64,000 nt of DNA from JAJPHU01 sp035553375 (GCA_035553375.1 DATNCY010000148.1:49208-113207); one strand, 5' to 3'. Numbered from the stretch's first letter, positions 48,369-57,412 are shown. Notes: generated by a model not told the origin, from the letters alone. Numbers and translations are program-made.

Positions 48369-48402
48369 TTGAAATCTTACTGGAATCTCAGTATCATTTC
48401 AA
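48369..48402 (+). promoter_or_regulatory. Promoter with overlapping palindromic operator for gntR
   Basis: -35 TTGAAA (48369-48374), 17 bases, -10 TATCAT (48392-48397). The same bases form a nested palindrome TTGAAAT-N2-TACTG-N6-CAGTA-N2-ATTTCAA. It ends 33 bases before the gntR ATG, ideal for autorepression. Confidence 0.6.
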
Positions 48403-48435
48403 CTGCCTCGTTTCTTTTTTTTCAACGGAGCCTCC

Positions 48436-49155
48436 ATGAGCGCGGAAGTAAACAACGGTCGAGACGTGCCGTTGGTATCCGGCACCGCTGGCTCGGCGGC
48501 GCGGAGTCTCCTCAAGGACCGCGCCTATGTCGAATTGAAACGACAAATCCTCGGCGGCGCATTCGCGCCGGGTGCGTTCCTCTCGGAACGCCAGATCGCC
48601 GGCCAATTGGCCATGAGCAAGACACCAATCCGCGCAGCGGTGGGGCGCTTGGAGGCGGAAGGATTTTTGACCATTTCCCCGCAACAGGGCATTGTCGTCC
48701 GCGATCTTTCGATTCACGAGATTGCCGACCAGTTCGAGATCCGCGCCGCTCTGGAGCCTTTTGTGCTGCGCCATCTCGCCGGCCGTCTGACACGCGAACA
48801 GACAACCCGGCTGCAACTGAACCTGAACCAGCAAAAAGCCAGTGTGCGGCGGCAGGAAACCGAGTGCATCATCGAGTTGGACACCGGCTTCCACATGATG
48901 CTGTGCGAATTCCACGGCAACCGCGAGATGGTGCGGGTAATGGAGCAGCTGCGAGCCAAGATTCACCGCGTCATCCTGCGCGTCAACAACCAGAACCCGA
49001 ATCGGTTCTTGCAAAGTTACGAGGAACACCGCCGGATCGCCGATGCCTTGATCGCCGGCGACGCCGAGGAAGCGGTGCGGCAGATGATGGCCCATCTGGA
49101 ATACGGCAAGCATTCCCTTCTTTCACCACGTCATTTAGGGACAAGAGAAATCTGA
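48436..49155 (+). CDS. GntR family (FadR/FCD type) transcriptional regulator
   Basis: 239 residues. Winged helix at about 25-95: LKDRAYVELKRQILGGAFAP, LSERQIAGQLAMSKTPIRAA, VGRLEAEGFLTISPQQGIVV. The C-terminal FCD domain (about 105-230) has the metal-binding set in DTGFHMMLCEFHGN and EEHRRIADALIAGDAEEAVR. FadR-subfamily proteins sense small organic acids or acyl compounds. It probably represses itself through the palindrome at 48369-48402; the divergent DUF1549/1553-DUF1501 operon is a second candidate target. Confidence 0.92.
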   Translation: MSAEVNNGRDVPLVSGTAGSAARSLLKDRAYVELKRQILGGAFAPGAFLSERQIAGQLAMSKTPIRAAVGRLEAEGFLTISPQQGIVVRDLSIHEIADQFEIRAALEPFVLRHLAGRLTREQTTRLQLNLNQQKASVRRQETECIIELDTGFHMMLCEFHGNREMVRVMEQLRAKIHRVILRVNNQNPNRFLQSYEEHRRIADALIAGDAEEAVRQMMAHLEYGKHSLLSPRHLGTREI

Positions 49156-49328
49156 AATAGAACCAATTTCCCTGTATCCCGTCGCTGGGTAATTCATTTC
49201 TGACAGAAAAAAATCGCCAATTCCGTGTCACAGTACGACGCACGCGGCCTATTAGAAAGTGAAGGCCATCGTGTGGCGACCGGCCGGCGTCTATCGAAAT
49301 CAATCACTCCCTAACCAGAGGATCTCTC

Positions 49329-50417
49329 ATGTGGAAGAACCTATTCGGCTTCGCGCGCACCCTGCCGAGCCAGCGGCAGCGGGCGCCGTTTCGGCCGGCG
49401 GTCGAGGAACTTGAAACCCGACAGTGTCCGAGTGCCACCGTCGGCCTGGTGGGAAACACGCTGAATATCACCGGCGACAACTCAAACGACACCGTCAAGG
49501 TTTTTCTGCGGGACAATGTCAACGACATCCAGGTCATGAGTAACCCAATCGTTCTCAACCTCGGAATGTACAGCCGGACAATCTGGCACGTCGATCACTT
49601 CAACTCCGCGCAGGTGCAGAACATCAACATCAACCTGCAAGGCGGCGACGACAACCTGACCGTGGAAGAGGGCCTCGACAGCGATGCCTCGGCGGTCCTG
49701 TTCAATCCCAAAAACATTTCGATTAACCTTGGCGATGGGGCAAACCAGGCCCTGCTCTTGTTCGGCGGTCTGGAAGTGCCCAATCGGGTTATTTCCACCA
49801 ATCTGAACATCAATGTCATCGGCGGAGCCGGGGCCGACGATGTGACCGCCCACTTCGGTCGGGTGCAATCCGGCGCGGTGAACTACAGCGCCTTTTTGGG
49901 CGGCGGAGATGATAGCGGCTTTGCCGGGGTGTGGGGCAATATCGACACCGGAGCCTCGCTCAAGATCGACCTGGAGGGGCAGGACGGCAACGACAATCTT
50001 TACACCTTCGAGACGTACAATGGCAATTACGATCAGGTGAACATCGCTGCCGGTGCCTTGCTCGACATCAACGTGAACGGCGGTGCGGGCAACGATACCA
50101 TGAATATGACGTATGGCGGGACCGTCCTCGGGAAACTACGCATCCGCCAGGATGGCGGCAGCGGCAACGACAGCATCAGCGGCGACCTGCACCTGCAACC
50201 GGGGAGTACCGGCGCGGTCGATGCGGTCTATTCCGGAGACGATGGCTGGGATGGGCTGCGGATGGAGGTCTATGGCTCCGCCAGCGCCCAGCGAGCCTTG
50301 ATCGACGGCGGTACCGGCTGGGACCGCGCAACCAGCGTCGGCGATGTTCAGATCATCAACGCCAACGAATTCCCGGTAGTGGTCGCGCCGACCGCGGGCA
50401 CTCTCCGGCAATCCTGA
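49329..50417 (+). CDS. Planctomycete surface protein with RTX-like repeats
   Basis: 362 residues. The N-terminus has RPAVEELETRQCPSATVGLV (about residues 22-41), the short planctomycete sorting-type motif often placed at the start of large exported proteins instead of a usual signal peptide. The rest is beta-rich with repeated Gly/Asp/Asn motifs: GGDDNLTVEE, GGAGADDVTA, GGAGNDTMNM, GGSGNDSISG, similar to calcium-binding RTX nonapeptides, suggesting a parallel beta-roll. Likely exported and calcium-stabilised; function unknown. Palindrome A copy 4 follows the stop. Confidence 0.78.
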   Translation: MWKNLFGFARTLPSQRQRAPFRPAVEELETRQCPSATVGLVGNTLNITGDNSNDTVKVFLRDNVNDIQVMSNPIVLNLGMYSRTIWHVDHFNSAQVQNININLQGGDDNLTVEEGLDSDASAVLFNPKNISINLGDGANQALLLFGGLEVPNRVISTNLNINVIGGAGADDVTAHFGRVQSGAVNYSAFLGGGDDSGFAGVWGNIDTGASLKIDLEGQDGNDNLYTFETYNGNYDQVNIAAGALLDINVNGGAGNDTMNMTYGGTVLGKLRIRQDGGSGNDSISGDLHLQPGSTGAVDAVYSGDDGWDGLRMEVYGSASAQRALIDGGTGWDRATSVGDVQIINANEFPVVVAPTAGTLRQS

Positions 50418-50439
50418 GTTGGCTCACGGAGAACAGAAT

Positions 50440-50506
50440 GGCGAACGGCCGGCGTAAGCCGGCTGGTTTTTGGCACGCACCAGCCAGCTTACGCCGGCCG
50501 TTCGCC
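50440..50506. repeat. Palindromic repeat family A, copy 4
   Basis: GGCGAACGGCCGGCGTAAGC to GCTTACGCCGGCCGTTCGCC around a loop TTTTTGGCACG; between the surface protein (+) and the phosphoribosyltransferase (-), so possibly a shared transcript end. Confidence 0.88.
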
Positions 50507-50524
50507 CATAAAGTTAGTGCCTCT

Positions 50525-51169
50525 TTAGCTGGCTGGCCGTTGGCCGGCGAGATATTCGCGGCCGTGGGCGTAGCGTGTGTTAACCGGCACACCGGCTTGA
50601 CATAACCTACAGCCATCCGCCGGCCACGCGGGTATCTTGTGTTCCAATAAGTAGACGAACTGCTCGACGCCCAATCCGGCCGCATCGACATTTCCCCGGC
50701 TCACCAGACAGGCCGCGCCGACCACATGACCGCCCGCCTCTCGTACCGATGCCGCCGTTTCGCGCAGGGAAAGCCCCGTATTGACGATGTCGTCCACAAT
50801 CAGCACGCGCTTGCCGGCGGCCAACACATCATAACCGCGCCGCAGCATGAAGCGGCCGCGCAAGGCATTGCCCTCAACCGTGGGACCATGTTCGGCAAAC
50901 AGAGATAAAACGCCGAGGGCGTGGGCGGTCCACTCGGCGACGATCAGGCCGCCCGTCGCCGGGCCGCAGACTGCCTCGACGCCCCACGTTCGGACTTCCT
51001 CGCCCAGATCGCGACAGAGACATTCGATGTACGCGGTGTGCGGGTAGATCGCATCCTTGTCGATCCAGCCGGAGCCGTGATCGCCGGAGATGTAGACGAA
51101 GTGATCCTCGTCGAGGACGGCATGCGTTTCTCGGAGGATGCGTAAGGTTTCTTCTCGGTGGGGGTTCAT
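50525..51169 (-). CDS. pyrE: Orotate phosphoribosyltransferase-like protein
   Basis: 214 residues from the ATG at 51169 (MNPHREETLRILRETHAVLD); a longer frame to 51238 lacks support. Type I phosphoribosyltransferase fold: VEAVCGPATGGLIVAEWTAH and the PRPP loop VLIVDDIVNTGLSLRETAAS (DDIVNTG at 126-132). The RFMLRRGYDV flexible loop and layout are near PyrE, but the Lys-rich catalytic loop is not typical. May also be an adenine/purine-type PRTase of a PyrE-like subgroup. The last residues are Cys-containing (DGCRLCQAGVPVN), unusual for PyrE. Cytosolic nucleotide salvage or pyrimidine synthesis. Confidence 0.75.
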   Translation of the reverse strand: MNPHREETLRILRETHAVLDEDHFVYISGDHGSGWIDKDAIYPHTAYIECLCRDLGEEVRTWGVEAVCGPATGGLIVAEWTAHALGVLSLFAEHGPTVEGNALRGRFMLRRGYDVLAAGKRVLIVDDIVNTGLSLRETAASVREAGGHVVGAACLVSRGNVDAAGLGVEQFVYLLEHKIPAWPADGCRLCQAGVPVNTRYAHGREYLAGQRPAS

Positions 51170-51345
51170 CAACGCGCTCTCCGCGAGTGTTGAATACGCT
51201 TCTCCTGGGAACCTATCGTCTGTCTCTCGGTCGGGCAAGTAGCTGTGTCGAATCGTCCGGCAGGAGGGTCTCGTGTGTGGCTGGATAATTGAGTAGGATT
51301 GATTCGACGGGAAACGTACCCACGAAGTCCTCTTGGAGAGTTATC

Positions 51346-53040
51346 ATGGAACACGCGCCCATCGCCGGGCAGGAAGTTCCAGCACAACAACCCTCGGAAT
51401 CACTCCGGCAACCCTTCCACGACGAAACCGCGTTCGCGCTCCGTGACGGCGTCTCGCCTGTTCCCACGAGGGCCATCCGCTTTCCGGGTTGTGAGCCTGA
51501 GCCGCCCGACCCGCGGTTCGATGAGCCATTTCCGCAAGCGTGGTTGGTGTACCTGCGCGACAACGTGTTCCTCTACCGGCTGCTCTCGGATGCGGATCAG
51601 GCTCGGCTGCGTTATGCCGTGCGGCGGTTCATCGCCGCGAAATTCTGGGAGGGATGCGCGGGCTTACAGGTCACGGAAGAAATGCAGGTGACGATCGCGG
51701 GCCAGGCTTGCGTGTTGGTGCTGGGATTCAAGGATTATTGGTTTCAGCAGAACAAGACGATTCTCGTTTATCCGGGCGGCTACCTTGGCAACGATCCGCA
51801 GGAGATGGGAGATCGGCCGAATCATCGTCTCGGCGAGGCTCACGAGCGAGGGCCGGTTGTGCTGTCGTGGTGGCATGCGCACTGGGGCGGCTATTACTGG
51901 TCTGGCCATAACGTCGTGCTGCACGAGTTCGCGCACAAGCTGGCGGAGTTGGGCGACCCGAATATCGGCCTACCCCCGACGAACGATCCGCGACAGACCG
52001 AGCGTTGGAACGCCGTATTGGCGGACGAATATCGACAATTGATCGAGGACGCGGACTATCAGCGGCCGACGCTTCTGTCTGCTTATGGGGCGACCAACCT
52101 GGCCGAGTTCTTCGCGGTGGCCACCGAATGCTTTTTCCTGCGCCCCCTCGCTCTGGGCCAGCGTCATCCCGCCTTGTATCAACTTCTGGCCGAGTGGTAT
52201 TGTCAGGATCCGGCCCAGTGGCGAGTTGACGAAGCAACCGCCGCGCACACGGTCGATGCGGAAGAGGAGGAACTGCGCCATACCTTGATCGAGTGCGACG
52301 CCGTCCTCGATCACTTCCCCGATTATCTCGAAGGCTACCAGCAGCGGGCCGCCTGCTGGCGCGCACTCGGCGCGTTCGACAATGCTCTCGCCGATTGCAA
52401 CCGAATCGTGGATCTGGCCGGCAAGCGTGCCAAGGCTGCCGCCTACTGCGAGCGCGGCTGGATTCATTACGAGGCCGGCTCGTATGCCCAAGCTATCGCC
52501 GACTTTAGCGAGGCGATTTATCGCACGCCAGACTTGGCGGACGCCTATTGCGGTCGCGGCAGCGTTTACGCCGTCCGTGGCGAGACCGGCAAGGCCATCA
52601 CCGATCTGACCCGCGCCTTGCGACTCGATCCGAAGGACGACGCCGCCTTGCTCTGCCGTGCCTCCGTCCGGCGCGAGACGGGAGAACACAAGAAGGCTCT
52701 GCGTGACCTCCAGGGCGCGATCCGCCTTTGCCCTCATCGTCCCGACGGCTATCGTGAGCGCGGCCTGGTTTATCTCCGCATGAAAGACTACGACCGGGCG
52801 ATCGCTGATTTCAGCGAGGCGATCCGTCTCGATTCGGACGACGCCGATGTCTATGCTGCTCGCGCCGAAGCGTTCGCGGCGCAAGGCGCGACGGCCGCAG
52901 CCGAACGCGATCGCGCGAAGGCGGAGCAGATGCGACCATCCTCCGATGCAACGCCGTCGCGGCCTCACGATGGAATCGTGCGGGGAGAAGATCCGCGTTT
53001 GGTAGGACTTCGCCGATCCTCGCCGCGACAGCGTCCCTGA
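51346..53040 (+). CDS. MtfA-type zinc peptidase fused to TPR repeats
   Basis: 564 residues from the ATG at 51346 with TTGGAGAG upstream. Residues about 60-300 match the MtfA (M90) peptidase family: FRLLSDADQARLR-like opening, FWEGCAGLQVTEEMQVTIAG, the zinc motif HEFAH at residues 193-197 and NLAEFFAVATECFF. Residues about 330-540 are at least five tetratricopeptide repeats (YCERGWIHYEAGSYAQAIAD, YCGRGSVYAVRGETGKAITD, YRERGLVYLRMKDYDRAIAD). Enterobacterial MtfA has no TPR part and regulates glucose uptake through Mlc. The fusion points to a partner-guided peptidase. Confidence 0.88.
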   Translation: MEHAPIAGQEVPAQQPSESLRQPFHDETAFALRDGVSPVPTRAIRFPGCEPEPPDPRFDEPFPQAWLVYLRDNVFLYRLLSDADQARLRYAVRRFIAAKFWEGCAGLQVTEEMQVTIAGQACVLVLGFKDYWFQQNKTILVYPGGYLGNDPQEMGDRPNHRLGEAHERGPVVLSWWHAHWGGYYWSGHNVVLHEFAHKLAELGDPNIGLPPTNDPRQTERWNAVLADEYRQLIEDADYQRPTLLSAYGATNLAEFFAVATECFFLRPLALGQRHPALYQLLAEWYCQDPAQWRVDEATAAHTVDAEEEELRHTLIECDAVLDHFPDYLEGYQQRAACWRALGAFDNALADCNRIVDLAGKRAKAAAYCERGWIHYEAGSYAQAIADFSEAIYRTPDLADAYCGRGSVYAVRGETGKAITDLTRALRLDPKDDAALLCRASVRRETGEHKKALRDLQGAIRLCPHRPDGYRERGLVYLRMKDYDRAIADFSEAIRLDSDDADVYAARAEAFAAQGATAAAERDRAKAEQMRPSSDATPSRPHDGIVRGEDPRLVGLRRSSPRQRP

Positions 53041-53094
53041 AGGCAAGTTCTCCCTTGCTGGGCATTGGATTCCCCTAAGGCGTGATCCTTTGGG

Positions 53095-54654
53095 TCAGCG
53101 AGATTTACCGAGAAGCAACACTTCCTTCGCCTTGAGGTCGTCAGCGGCACGATCGTCGTCCCACTGCCCCATCCGCACATGGCGGGTCCAGATGGGTTCG
53201 ATCCCCACCGAGAGACAGAGCGACTGAAGCTCACTCGCAGTGTACCTGCGATCCCGAACAATGAGTTCACAGGGAATGTTGTTGTCGAATATGAACTGTT
53301 CCTTGCGATAGACGACCCCGGTGATGTTGTCGTAGAAGTAATATCTCGGATCGAAGATTTCTCCACTCTTCTGCATCGTGCTGCTCGGCGGGAGTTGCCG
53401 AAGGGTGTCCAGGTTTTCCCCGATAGCTCCCCTGTGGATGGCCTGCGCTTCCACCAAACCACGATTCAGCACCGACATCAGGAGGCGACCATTGGGTTTG
53501 ATATGTCTGGCCACGCCCTGAAGGATAGTTTTGTTATCTTCGTCTCGTGGAAAACTTCCCACCACATCGTACAGACAGATCGCTCCGTCGAATTGTGTTC
53601 CCAAGTTCAAATCGCGGCAATCGCCTGCTCTGAACTGGACCTGTTCTCCGACACCGGCTTCTTGGGCCGCTTGAGTTGCTCGCCCGACAAGGCTCTGAAC
53701 GAAGTCTACCCCAACAACCCGATAGCCGCGTTTCGCAAGCTCGATGGCGTGCCGACCAATGCCGCACCCAGCGTCCAACAACGTCGCTCCTGGCTCAAGA
53801 CTCAGCTCCGCGACGATACGATCGACCTCAGCGGACGTGTCCTTCATCCACTTGTGAGACGAATCAAGGAGCATTCTCGCATAGGCTTCCTTGACAATGC
53901 CATCCTGATCCGCAAGCAGTTGCTCCAGATCCTCAATGGTCAAGCCGCGTTGAGGCTGGGACCGGAAGGTGACTGCAAACCATTCCATGCCGGAACTCAA
54001 AGGGCCGAGTGGCCAGGTATTCTCGTTCATACCGAGTCGCTCCAGCTTTTCCGCGATAGCGGAGTGGTTTACGAAAAACCTGGTGTCTACAACGCTCTGT
54101 CGTGCATCAACATAAAAATGCACATCCTTGAAGTAGTTAATGCGTTCGCTTGTGAATCGCCTCAATTGCTCCAAGTATCGCATGGTGACATCAAGATCGC
54201 ACGACCGCCGTGTGGCAGCCTCCAAGGCACGCACCGCGTACGGATTCGCCGTCGCCAATCCCCAGGCGAATTGGTCGGATAGTCCCCAGGCGGCGTGAAG
54301 TAATCGTGTGGCCACTTTCTGGTTGCGGTGTTCCGTGTGGACAACGAGTTGCGTCACCCAGGAAACATCTCCCTCGCTCTCGACTTGACCGATGACCAGA
54401 AATGCATAGGCCACGAGTTTGCCATCCAGGTGGACGAGTCCGGCATAAGCTCCATCAACAGCGAGTAACCCTCGCATTCTCTTGGATCCCATCTTGATGC
54501 GGTCGCCCGGTTTCACTCCTTGCTTGGAAACACCTTCTCCGTAGATGCCATAATGGTTCGCGTACAGGACCGAACATTCTTCGAGTTGAGCATCAGAAAT
54601 CTGTTTGCCCGAAATCCATGAGAATTGAAGGCCATTGAGGTGAATCATCGCCAT
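53095..54654 (-). CDS. GNAT acetyltransferase-methyltransferase fusion
   Basis: 519 residues. The N-terminal 165 residues form a GNAT fold (VAYAFLVIGQ, VSWVTQLVVHTEHRNQKVAT with the acetyl-CoA loop HRNQKVA at 109-115). Residues 280-515 are a class I SAM methyltransferase: motif I LLDAGCGIGR at 292-301, acidic strand end VVGVDF, post-I and DGAICLYDVVGSFPRDEDNK, HIKPNGRLLMSVLNRG. A charged linker with SSGMEWFAVTFRSQPQRGLT lies between. Base composition is less GC-rich than the neighbours. The pairing suggests modification of one substrate twice, such as a natural product or protein end. Confidence 0.82.
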   Translation of the reverse strand: MAMIHLNGLQFSWISGKQISDAQLEECSVLYANHYGIYGEGVSKQGVKPGDRIKMGSKRMRGLLAVDGAYAGLVHLDGKLVAYAFLVIGQVESEGDVSWVTQLVVHTEHRNQKVATRLLHAAWGLSDQFAWGLATANPYAVRALEAATRRSCDLDVTMRYLEQLRRFTSERINYFKDVHFYVDARQSVVDTRFFVNHSAIAEKLERLGMNENTWPLGPLSSGMEWFAVTFRSQPQRGLTIEDLEQLLADQDGIVKEAYARMLLDSSHKWMKDTSAEVDRIVAELSLEPGATLLDAGCGIGRHAIELAKRGYRVVGVDFVQSLVGRATQAAQEAGVGEQVQFRAGDCRDLNLGTQFDGAICLYDVVGSFPRDEDNKTILQGVARHIKPNGRLLMSVLNRGLVEAQAIHRGAIGENLDTLRQLPPSSTMQKSGEIFDPRYYFYDNITGVVYRKEQFIFDNNIPCELIVRDRRYTASELQSLCLSVGIEPIWTRHVRMGQWDDDRAADDLKAKEVLLLGKSR

Positions 54655-54758
54655 CTACCGTGTTGGCCCCTCAGCAAGTTATCCCGCTCGCGGGAGAAAG
54701 TTCCCTTACCTGCCTCTTGTCGGCGTGTCAAGGCGAACCCAGCCCTGATACTACGGAC

Positions 54759-56153
54759 CTAAAAATCCGCACTGCCTGGCGTGCGGGGGAACGGGATCAC
54801 ATCGCGGATGTTGCTCATCCCCGTGACGAATTGCACCGTTCGTTCCAACCCCAGACCGAAACCGCTATGCGGTACTGTGCCGTAACGTCGTAGGTCCAGA
54901 TACCACCAGTACGCCGCCGGATCGAGATGTTGTTCTCGCATGCGCGTTTCCAGCACATCCAAGCGTTCCTCACGCTGACTGCCGCCGATGATCTCGCCGA
55001 CACGCGGCACCAGCACATCCATCGCCCGTACCGTCTTGCCGTCGTCGTTCAAACGCATGTAAAACGCCTTGATCCCGCGCGGATAGTCGTACAGGATCAC
55101 CGGCAGTTTGAAATGCTGTTCGGTCAAATAGCGCTCGTGTTCGGATTGTAAATCCGTGCCCCAGGCAACCGGAAACTCGAAAGTCTGGCCTGATTTAAGC
55201 AAAATATCGACGGCCTCCGTGTACGGCAGACGCACGAATTGACTGTTGATGATTCCTTCAAGTGTGGAAATCGCCGTCTTGTCGATGCGTTCGGCAAAGA
55301 ACTTCATGTCCTCGGCACAGCGTTCGAGCGCATCGCGGCAGATGCGTTTGAGGAACGCCTCGGCGAGATCCATGTTGTCGGTCAGCTCGTAAAACGCCAT
55401 CTCCGGCTCGACCATCCAGAACTCCGCGAGATGCCGTGAGGTGTTTGAATTCTCGGCGCGGAAGGTCGGGCCGAACGTGTACACTTTGCCGACGGCGCAG
55501 GCGAAAATCTCGGCTTCGAGTTGGCCGCTGACTGTCAAATAGGTCGAACGGCCGAAGAAATCCTTGCTATAGTCGATCTCGCTTTTGTCGTTGCGCGGCA
55601 GCTTGCCGAGATCGAGTGTGGTGACGCGGAACATCTGGCCGGCACCTTCGCAATCGCTGGCCGTCACGATGGGCGGATGGATATAGAGAAACCCTTGCTC
55701 CTGAAAGAAATCGTGGATGGATCGGCAGATGCAATTGCGCACGCGCGCCACCGCCCCGAAGGTATTGCTGCGCGGCCGTAGATGGGCCTGCTCGCGCAAA
55801 AACTCCATCGAGTGTCCCTTTTTTTGCAGCGGATACTTCGCGGCGTCGGACCATCCATGAACCGTGATTGCCTGAGCTTGCACCTCGGTGGCTTGCCCCT
55901 TGGCCGGCGAAGCGCGGACGACGCCATCCACGGTGACGCTGCAACCGGCCGATAGTTTGAGGATTTCACTCTGGTAGTTAGGTAGCGAACTCTCGGCGAG
56001 AACCTGGACGTTGCCCAGACAGGAGCCGTCGTTGAGTTCGAGGAAACTGAAACCGCCCTTGGAATCGCGGCGTGTGCGAATCCAACCTTGCAGACGCGCT
56101 TGCCGGCCGACGGCTTCGACCTGCCGGGCCTGTGCCACGCTGATTGTGTTCAT
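54759..56153 (-). CDS. asnS: Asparaginyl-tRNA synthetase
   Basis: 464 residues from the ATG at 56153 (MNTISVAQARQVEAVGRQAR), with AAGGA before it; the longer frame was rejected. N-terminal OB-fold anticodon domain (LQGWIRTRRDSKGGFSFLEL), then a class II core: motif 2 in GPTFRAENSNTSRHLAEFWM, motif 3 in GLGLERTVQFVTG, ending NIRDVIPFPRTPGSADF, typical of AsnRS rather than AspRS. Charges tRNA-Asn in the cytosol. tRNA-Asn(GTT) is in the array 11 kb upstream. Presence of AsnRS implies direct, not amidotransferase, Asn-tRNA formation. Confidence 0.96.
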   Translation of the reverse strand: MNTISVAQARQVEAVGRQARLQGWIRTRRDSKGGFSFLELNDGSCLGNVQVLAESSLPNYQSEILKLSAGCSVTVDGVVRASPAKGQATEVQAQAITVHGWSDAAKYPLQKKGHSMEFLREQAHLRPRSNTFGAVARVRNCICRSIHDFFQEQGFLYIHPPIVTASDCEGAGQMFRVTTLDLGKLPRNDKSEIDYSKDFFGRSTYLTVSGQLEAEIFACAVGKVYTFGPTFRAENSNTSRHLAEFWMVEPEMAFYELTDNMDLAEAFLKRICRDALERCAEDMKFFAERIDKTAISTLEGIINSQFVRLPYTEAVDILLKSGQTFEFPVAWGTDLQSEHERYLTEQHFKLPVILYDYPRGIKAFYMRLNDDGKTVRAMDVLVPRVGEIIGGSQREERLDVLETRMREQHLDPAAYWWYLDLRRYGTVPHSGFGLGLERTVQFVTGMSNIRDVIPFPRTPGSADF

Positions 56154-56369
56154 ACATTCCTTCTCCTGATCGGCGATCGATGCCATTCGCCCCGGCTCGT
56201 TGATGTGCAGGGCTGTTTCGCTCCATCCTATCGTTGTATCTCGCATCTTGCTCCGGTAAACTGAAGACATGTCCGAAGAATCCCATGATCCCCAAACCGT
56301 CTTCCGCTCCGCGCTGCCGATTGGTACGTCGCTGATTATGGCATCACGGAATATGCCGAGAAGTGAGCC

Positions 56370-56555
56370 ATGCTGACCGAAGAGGCTATCCGCCACGCCC
56401 TGCACGCCAACCGAGTGATACCATTGTCGGTGGCTAATCCGCACGGACCGCTCGGCTTGAAGCAGTTGGTGGCTTCAGCGCCGGCGAATTTGACGCCGCA
56501 ATCATCGAACAAGACGTACTCAATGCGGCTTCCTGAATGGGACACGAATACGTAG
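56370..56555 (+). CDS. Small hypothetical protein or remnant
   Basis: 61 residues, MLTEEAIRHALHANRVIPLS then VANPHGPLGLKQLVASA. The composition looks coding, and just upstream in the same frame is DWYVADYGITEYAEK followed by a stop, which also looks coding. Together they may be a short two-gene unit or a decayed gene interrupted by a stop. No family name can be supported. Confidence 0.35.
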   Translation: MLTEEAIRHALHANRVIPLSVANPHGPLGLKQLVASAPANLTPQSSNKTYSMRLPEWDTNT

Positions 56556-56644
56556 CCAGGGAACGTCAGGATCTGATGTCTTGACGGTTCCCTGCAACTT
56601 TTCCTTCTGGCAAGACAAAGAAGCGCAGCGGAGGAAACATACTC

Positions 56645-57412
56645 ATGCGTTATAATGAGTTTGAAGAACAATTGCTGCGCACACTCCTTGAATATCTCAT
56701 CCTGACAGGGCAACGGGAGATAGCGGCGGCGGCGGCAGATGGAACAATCGAGTTCCAATGGTCTGAAGACGGTAGCCGAAGCGGCCTATATCTTGACTTG
56801 CCTCCTTTCGGCTACAACTTCATAGCACGCAACAAGGAGTTGCAACAAGTCACGAGCCTGGCACTTCGCAGCGTTTCGAGCGGGCACCTTACGGACAAGG
56901 ACGGTGTTTCTCTCGTTGACTACCCGATTGATTTTCGCATGAAACTGGTGGAGGCAAAAGACGGGTGGCGAGACGCAGTGAAAGAGATGATCCTGAAGTA
57001 TAAAGGTTCCAATCAAGGATTCGTGACGCAGTTGCTCGCCGCAAGGAACGGCCGTCCGGTCATTACTTACAACGAATTGAAATATGCCTCACAATCCGAA
57101 GTGAAAATTGCTATAGAACTGGAGACGAGGAAGGTCTTGTTCTTCCCGCTCGCGGTGGGAGTAAGAGCAGACACGGGCGAAGCATGGCAAGATCACAGGG
57201 AGGTTGACTTTCTGATTTGTCATGATGGAGTTTGGGGCATTCTCGAAATAGCCTATCACCCGAATCGCTTCGAACAGGATGCAGAAAAGATGGCTTGGTT
57301 CAAAAAGGCCGGCATTCTATGCATTGAACACCGAACGGCAGAGAAGTGTTACAATGATCCGATAGCGGTGATCGATGAGTTTCTGGTCATTCTTGCGAAG
57401 CACAAGCGTTGA
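56645..57412 (+). CDS. Hypothetical protein with possible PD-(D/E)xK-like fold
   Basis: 255 residues, no signal or membrane segment. The C-terminal third has the strand pattern of restriction-endonuclease-like folds: HREVDFLICHDGVWGILEIA (Asp, about 11 residues, Glu-x-Ala instead of Glu-x-Lys), then AWFKKAGILCIEHRTAEKCY. The N-terminal two thirds are mixed alpha/beta (MRYNEFEEQLLRTLLEYLIL). The catalytic Lys is not at the usual place, so activity is open. Lower GC than its neighbours. It could be part of a mobile or defence gene set, but no partner is next to it. Confidence 0.5.
   Translation: MRYNEFEEQLLRTLLEYLILTGQREIAAAAADGTIEFQWSEDGSRSGLYLDLPPFGYNFIARNKELQQVTSLALRSVSSGHLTDKDGVSLVDYPIDFRMKLVEAKDGWRDAVKEMILKYKGSNQGFVTQLLAARNGRPVITYNELKYASQSEVKIAIELETRKVLFFPLAVGVRADTGEAWQDHREVDFLICHDGVWGILEIAYHPNRFEQDAEKMAWFKKAGILCIEHRTAEKCYNDPIAVIDEFLVILAKHKR

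Larger units (their letters stand above)
48089..48435. other. Intergenic region between divergent genes
   Basis: 347 bases with no gene. It carries palindrome E (48151-48323) and, at its right end, the gntR promoter and operator (48369-48402). Confidence 0.7.

Noticed and set aside
47162..48439. 425-residue plus-strand frame
   Set aside because: Antisense to the haem c/DUF1549/DUF1553 gene and runs through palindrome E; no family features.
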